This document shows, piece after piece, positions 5,898 to 8,187 of a stretch of DNA of 8,187 nucleotides. Origin of the DNA: Clostridia bacterium (lineage in GTDB: Bacteria; Bacillota; Clostridia; Oscillospirales; CAG-272); assembly GCA_017453085.1 (NCBI GenBank), contig JAFTKV010000083.1, positions 1-8,187 on the forward strand, read 5' to 3'. The position numbers and the translations under genes are program-made. How positions within the stretch are numbered: the stretch's first letter is position 1; the number at the start of each line of letters is the position of its first letter. The notes below the pieces were generated by a model, which did no database searches, was not told the origin of the DNA, and worked only from the letters and a program-made list of their open reading frames with translations.

Positions 5898-7871
5898 TTA
5901 TTTCAATAATTCTCGGAATTCGTTTTCGTCTATAATGCGCACGCCCAGCGACTCTGCTTTAGTGAGCTTGGAGCCTGCCTCTGCGCCTGCCAGCACGATG
6001 GAGGTCTTCTTGGATACGGAAGAAGAGGTCTTGCCGCCGTACTGCTTGATCAATGCCTCCGCCTCGCTTCGAGTGAGCGTGGGGAGCGTTCCCGTCAGCA
6101 CGAAGGTCATGCCGGCAAAGCGATCGTCCACCTTTTCGGTCGCCGCTACCGCCGTTACCACACCTGCCGTTTTCAGCGCATCGATCAGTGTGCGGGTTTG
6201 TGGATGGGAGAAGTAGTCCACCACGTTTTCGGCGGTGATCAGACCGATATCATCCACCGTGCACAGCTCTTCTGCGGTAAGGGTAAAGAAGCGTTCGATG
6301 TCACCGAATGCCGATGCCAGCGCTTCGCCTGCTTTTTCGCCAATCTGGCGGATGCCCAGCGCAAAGAGGAGTCTTGCCAGCCCACGAGTCTTGGAGACTT
6401 CGATGGCGGCAAGAAGATTGTCCGCTGACTTTTCGCCCATGCGATCAAGGTTGACGAGATCTTCCTTCTTCAGCGTATAGAGATCAGCGACAGAGCGAAT
6501 CAGACCTTTTTCGTGGAGCAGTTTGATTTGTGCAGGACCAAGACCGGCAATATCCATTGCATCCTTGGATGCGTAATGGATCAGATTGCGGATCAGCTGT
6601 GCGGGACAGGCAGCGTTGGTGCAACGGGTCGCCGCTTCTTCATCACGGACAACCGGCTCACCGCAAGATGGACAGATCGTTGGCATCTCGTATACCGGAA
6701 GATCGCACTCGCGCTTGTTCGGATGAGATGCGGCAATCTCGGGGATGATATCGCCTGCCTTTTGCACTGTCACAAAGTCGCCGATACGGATATCCCGCTC
6801 GTGGATGAAGTCAATATTGTGGAGAGTCGCACGGCTGACGGTAGAGCCTGCCAGCTTTACAGGCTCCAGCTCGGCGATGGGAGTCAGCACGCCGGTGCGT
6901 CCCACTTGGATGGAGATGTCGAGCAGTTTGGTGATCTTCTGTTCGGGGGGGAATTTATATGCTACTGCCCACTTGGGTGTAGACGTACCTTCGCCGATCT
7001 CCTCGCGTCGGGCAAGAGAGTTGACCTTGATGACCACGCCGTCAATATCAAAGGGGAGATTCTCTCTCATTTGACCGATTGCTTCAATCTGTGCAATGAT
7101 CTCGTCAGCGGAGGATGCTTTGGCGTAGAACGGAACTACCTTAAAGCCCTGCTCTTTCATAAACTCCAGCGTGTCGATATGGGTATCAAAAGAGCGATCA
7201 CAAAGCTGGAGGTTGAACAGAAAAATGTCCAGTTTGCGGGATGCAGTGATCTTGGAATCCAGCTGACGGAGCGAACCGGCTGCTGCATTGCGAGGATTTG
7301 CGAAGAGGGATTCTTCGTTCTCTTCTCGCTGACGGTTCAGCGCTTCAAAGGAAGAGCGAGGCATATACACTTCCCCACGGACCTCCAGCGCGCCGTCGTA
7401 ATCGATGGTCAGGGGAATAGACTGGATGGTACGGGCGTTTTCGGTAATCAGCTCGCCGATCGCTCCGTCGCCACGGGTTGCGGCGTAGATCAGGTTGCCG
7501 CCCTCGTAATGAAGAGCTACCGACAGACCGTCGATCTTGCAGTCCACCGAGTATTCAAGCGCGACAAACTCAGCTTCCAGTTTACTGCAGAAGGTGCGCA
7601 GTTCGTCGTAGGAGAACACATCGGTCAGGCTTTTCAGCGGTACGGTATGGGTGATCTTCTCGAATTTGGAGAGTGCCGCACCGCCAACTCTGCGAGTGGG
7701 CGAGTTGGGATCGTCGTATTCGGGATGGGCTTCTTCCAGCGCTTTTAACTCGTAGAAGAGCTTGTCGTACTCGAAATCGGAGATCTCGGGAGCATCCTCC
7801 ACGTAATATTTTCGGCTGTGATAAGCAAGCGTTTTTCGCAGATGGTCGATCCGCTCTTTGATCTGATCCAT
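5898..7871 (-). CDS. ligA: NAD+-dependent DNA ligase LigA
   Basis: LigA seals nicks during replication and repair, using NAD+ to adenylate itself. From the ATG at 7871 it has 657 residues, normal for the family. Domain order: the Ia NMN-binding segment (about 17-38, with YYVEDAPEISDFEYDKL); the adenylation domain with nucleophile Lys112 in KIDG (112-115), ANPRNAAAGSLRQLD (about 191-205), DGVVIK (277-282) and WAVAYKF (about 301-307); the OB fold with VGRTGVLTP; a four-Cys zinc finger (about Cys400, 403, 417, 422); helix-hairpin-helix repeats (about 440-570); and a C-terminal BRCT domain (about 583-657, with FVLTGTLPTLTRSEA). The residue two before Lys112 is Asp (VDCKIDG) where Glu is usual. 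An in-frame ATG at 7901 would lie at about the predicted transcription start. The 7871 start is preferred for its strong Shine-Dalgarno sequence. It is the first gene of the operon. Confidence 0.97.
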   Translation of the reverse strand: MDQIKERIDHLRKTLAYHSRKYYVEDAPEISDFEYDKLFYELKALEEAHPEYDDPNSPTRRVGGAALSKFEKITHTVPLKSLTDVFSYDELRTFCSKLEAEFVALEYSVDCKIDGLSVALHYEGGNLIYAATRGDGAIGELITENARTIQSIPLTIDYDGALEVRGEVYMPRSSFEALNRQREENEESLFANPRNAAAGSLRQLDSKITASRKLDIFLFNLQLCDRSFDTHIDTLEFMKEQGFKVVPFYAKASSADEIIAQIEAIGQMRENLPFDIDGVVIKVNSLARREEIGEGTSTPKWAVAYKFPPEQKITKLLDISIQVGRTGVLTPIAELEPVKLAGSTVSRATLHNIDFIHERDIRIGDFVTVQKAGDIIPEIAASHPNKRECDLPVYEMPTICPSCGEPVVRDEEAATRCTNAACPAQLIRNLIHYASKDAMDIAGLGPAQIKLLHEKGLIRSVADLYTLKKEDLVNLDRMGEKSADNLLAAIEVSKTRGLARLLFALGIRQIGEKAGEALASAFGDIERFFTLTAEELCTVDDIGLITAENVVDYFSHPQTRTLIDALKTAGVVTAVAATEKVDDRFAGMTFVLTGTLPTLTRSEAEALIKQYGGKTSSSVSKKTSIVLAGAEAGSKLTKAESLGVRIIDENEFRELLK

Positions 7872-7875
7872 AGCA

Positions 7876-7882
7876 CCCTCCC
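7876..7882 (-). promoter_or_regulatory. Strong ribosome binding site fixing the ligA start
   Basis: The minus strand reads GGGAGGGTGCTATG, with core GGAGG five nucleotides before the ATG at 7871. It is the best Shine-Dalgarno sequence in the window. It lies inside the extra ten codons that an upstream start at 7901 would add, which argues against that longer form. Confidence 0.85.
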
Positions 7883-7909
7883 GTAAGCAATAATTAGGCA
7901 TTATTTGTT

Positions 7910-7938
7910 AGTATAACACATTTTGAAGTAATTTGCAA
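7910..7938 (-). promoter_or_regulatory. Sigma-A-type promoter of the ligA operon
   Basis: On the minus strand, TTGCAA (7938-7933; four of six bases match TTGACA) is followed by a 17-bp spacer and TATACT (7915-7910; five of six match TATAAT). A TG one base before the -10 makes it an extended -10 element (TGTTATACT). The 30 bases upstream of the -35 are rich in A and T (tracts such as TTTTTACTATTTTTT), resembling an UP element. Transcription would begin around 7903, leaving an untranslated leader of about 32 nt before ligA. No operator or riboswitch is visible. Confidence 0.8.
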
Positions 7939-7981
7939 GAGATTTGATGAAAAAATAGTAAAAACCAAACAGTCGATAACA

Positions 7982-8012
7982 GAAAATATGCTCGGCAAAG
8001 CACCGAGCATAT
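7982..8012 (-). terminator. Rho-independent terminator of the upstream gene
   Basis: A perfect 10-bp inverted repeat (ATATGCTCGG at 8012-8003 and CCGAGCATAT at 7995-7986 on the minus strand) encloses a 7-nt loop TGCTTTG. On the minus strand a short T-rich tract (TTTTCTG) follows; on the plus strand no T tract follows, so it works for leftward transcription. It begins 2 nt after the stop codon of the gene fragment at the right edge. It separates that gene from the ligA promoter. The T tract is short, so termination may be incomplete. Confidence 0.8.
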
Positions 8013-8014
8013 CC

Positions 8015-8187
8015 TCATTCATCTATAGGCCATTTGCGGAGATTGCTATCTCTGACGCGAATTGCTTCTTCGGCATCAATCCCGGCTAAAGCACAAATCT
8101 TACGAACTGTTTTATAACTAATCTGTCTAAACAGAATCCTATTTTTACGATACCGATTTAACACATATTCCTTGTCGTAAAGTTTAG
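8015..8187 (-). CDS. C-terminal fragment of an unrecognised protein
   Basis: An open frame enters from the right edge and ends at a TGA (8017-8015), giving 56 visible residues: it begins KLYDKEYVLNRYRKNRI and ends RVRDSNLRKWPIDE. The first half is strongly basic (many Arg and Lys), and the region around SYKTVRKICALAGIDAEEA could form a helix-turn-helix-like pair of helices, though this is only an impression. The other two minus-strand frames meet stops near the edge, and the stop is followed 2 nt later by a terminator; both support a real gene. By my count its GC is about 38 percent, clearly lower than the operon to its left, which hints at an accessory or acquired gene. I do not recognise the family and assign no function. 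Confidence 0.7.
   Translation of the reverse strand, partial: KLYDKEYVLNRYRKNRILFRQISYKTVRKICALAGIDAEEAIRVRDSNLRKWPIDE

Noticed and set aside
6513..7748. A 411-codon open frame on the plus strand.
   Set aside because: It is fully antisense to ligA, which has all expected motifs, and the antisense product resembles no family.
7872..7901. Upstream ligA start adding ten residues.
   Set aside because: The ATG at 7901 would be at or just after the predicted transcription start and would contain the strong GGGAGG ribosome binding site of the 7871 start.
7889..7905. Small inverted repeat (AATAAT and ATTATT) in the ligA leader, as a possible operator or regulatory hairpin.
   Set aside because: Only six A-T pairs; such repeats are expected by chance in AT-rich leaders.
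7933..7961. Possible rightward promoter using the same palindromic TTGCAA with TAGTAA 17 bp later.
   Set aside because: The -10 match is poor, and no credible plus-strand gene follows; the only short frame (7988-8089) runs through the terminator hairpin.

Overview
The window is a compact block of bacterial housekeeping genes, all read from the minus strand. The protein families (Sua5/YwlC with its C-terminal domain, Obg with an OCT domain, a GyrA/ParC paralogue of the type seen in Clostridia) and the tight gene packing suggest a Bacillota member. It is probably in class Clostridia (an Oscillospiraceae-like gut organism), with coding DNA that looks mid-50s percent GC. The taxon is inferred from how the proteins read, not from a search.

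Layout, following transcription from right to left. At 8187-8015 lies the 3' end of an unrecognised, AT-richer gene, followed at once by a rho-independent terminator (8012-7982). A strong sigma-A-type promoter (-35 TTGCAA, 17-bp spacer, extended -10 TGTTATACT; 7938-7910) then drives ligA (7871-5898). ligA is followed by obg (5875-4595), a NUDIX hydrolase gene (4593-4132), prfA (4138-3068), a sua5/ywlC-type tsaC gene (3060-2023) and a type IIA topoisomerase A-subunit gene (1986 to beyond base 1, 662 codons visible). Gaps are 22 nt, 1 nt, a 7-nt overlap, 7 nt and 36 nt. No other promoter or terminator is evident inside, so the six genes look like one operon with translational coupling in the middle.

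The operon mixes DNA maintenance (NAD+-dependent ligase, type IIA topoisomerase) with translation (Obg for 50S maturation, RF1 for stop-codon release, Sua5 for the t6A tRNA modification) and one possible nucleotide-sanitising enzyme. Each enzyme keeps its main catalytic motifs, so all appear functional.

I see no mobile element, CRISPR array, RNA gene, toxin-antitoxin pair or defence system, and no convincing undescribed system. The points most worth a second look are: the quinolone-pocket residues and missing GyrA box of the topoisomerase subunit; its lack of an adjacent B subunit on the visible side; the absence of prmC between prfA and sua5; obg away from the ribosomal protein genes; two motif-level substitutions (LigA, RF1); and the low-GC gene fragment at the right edge.
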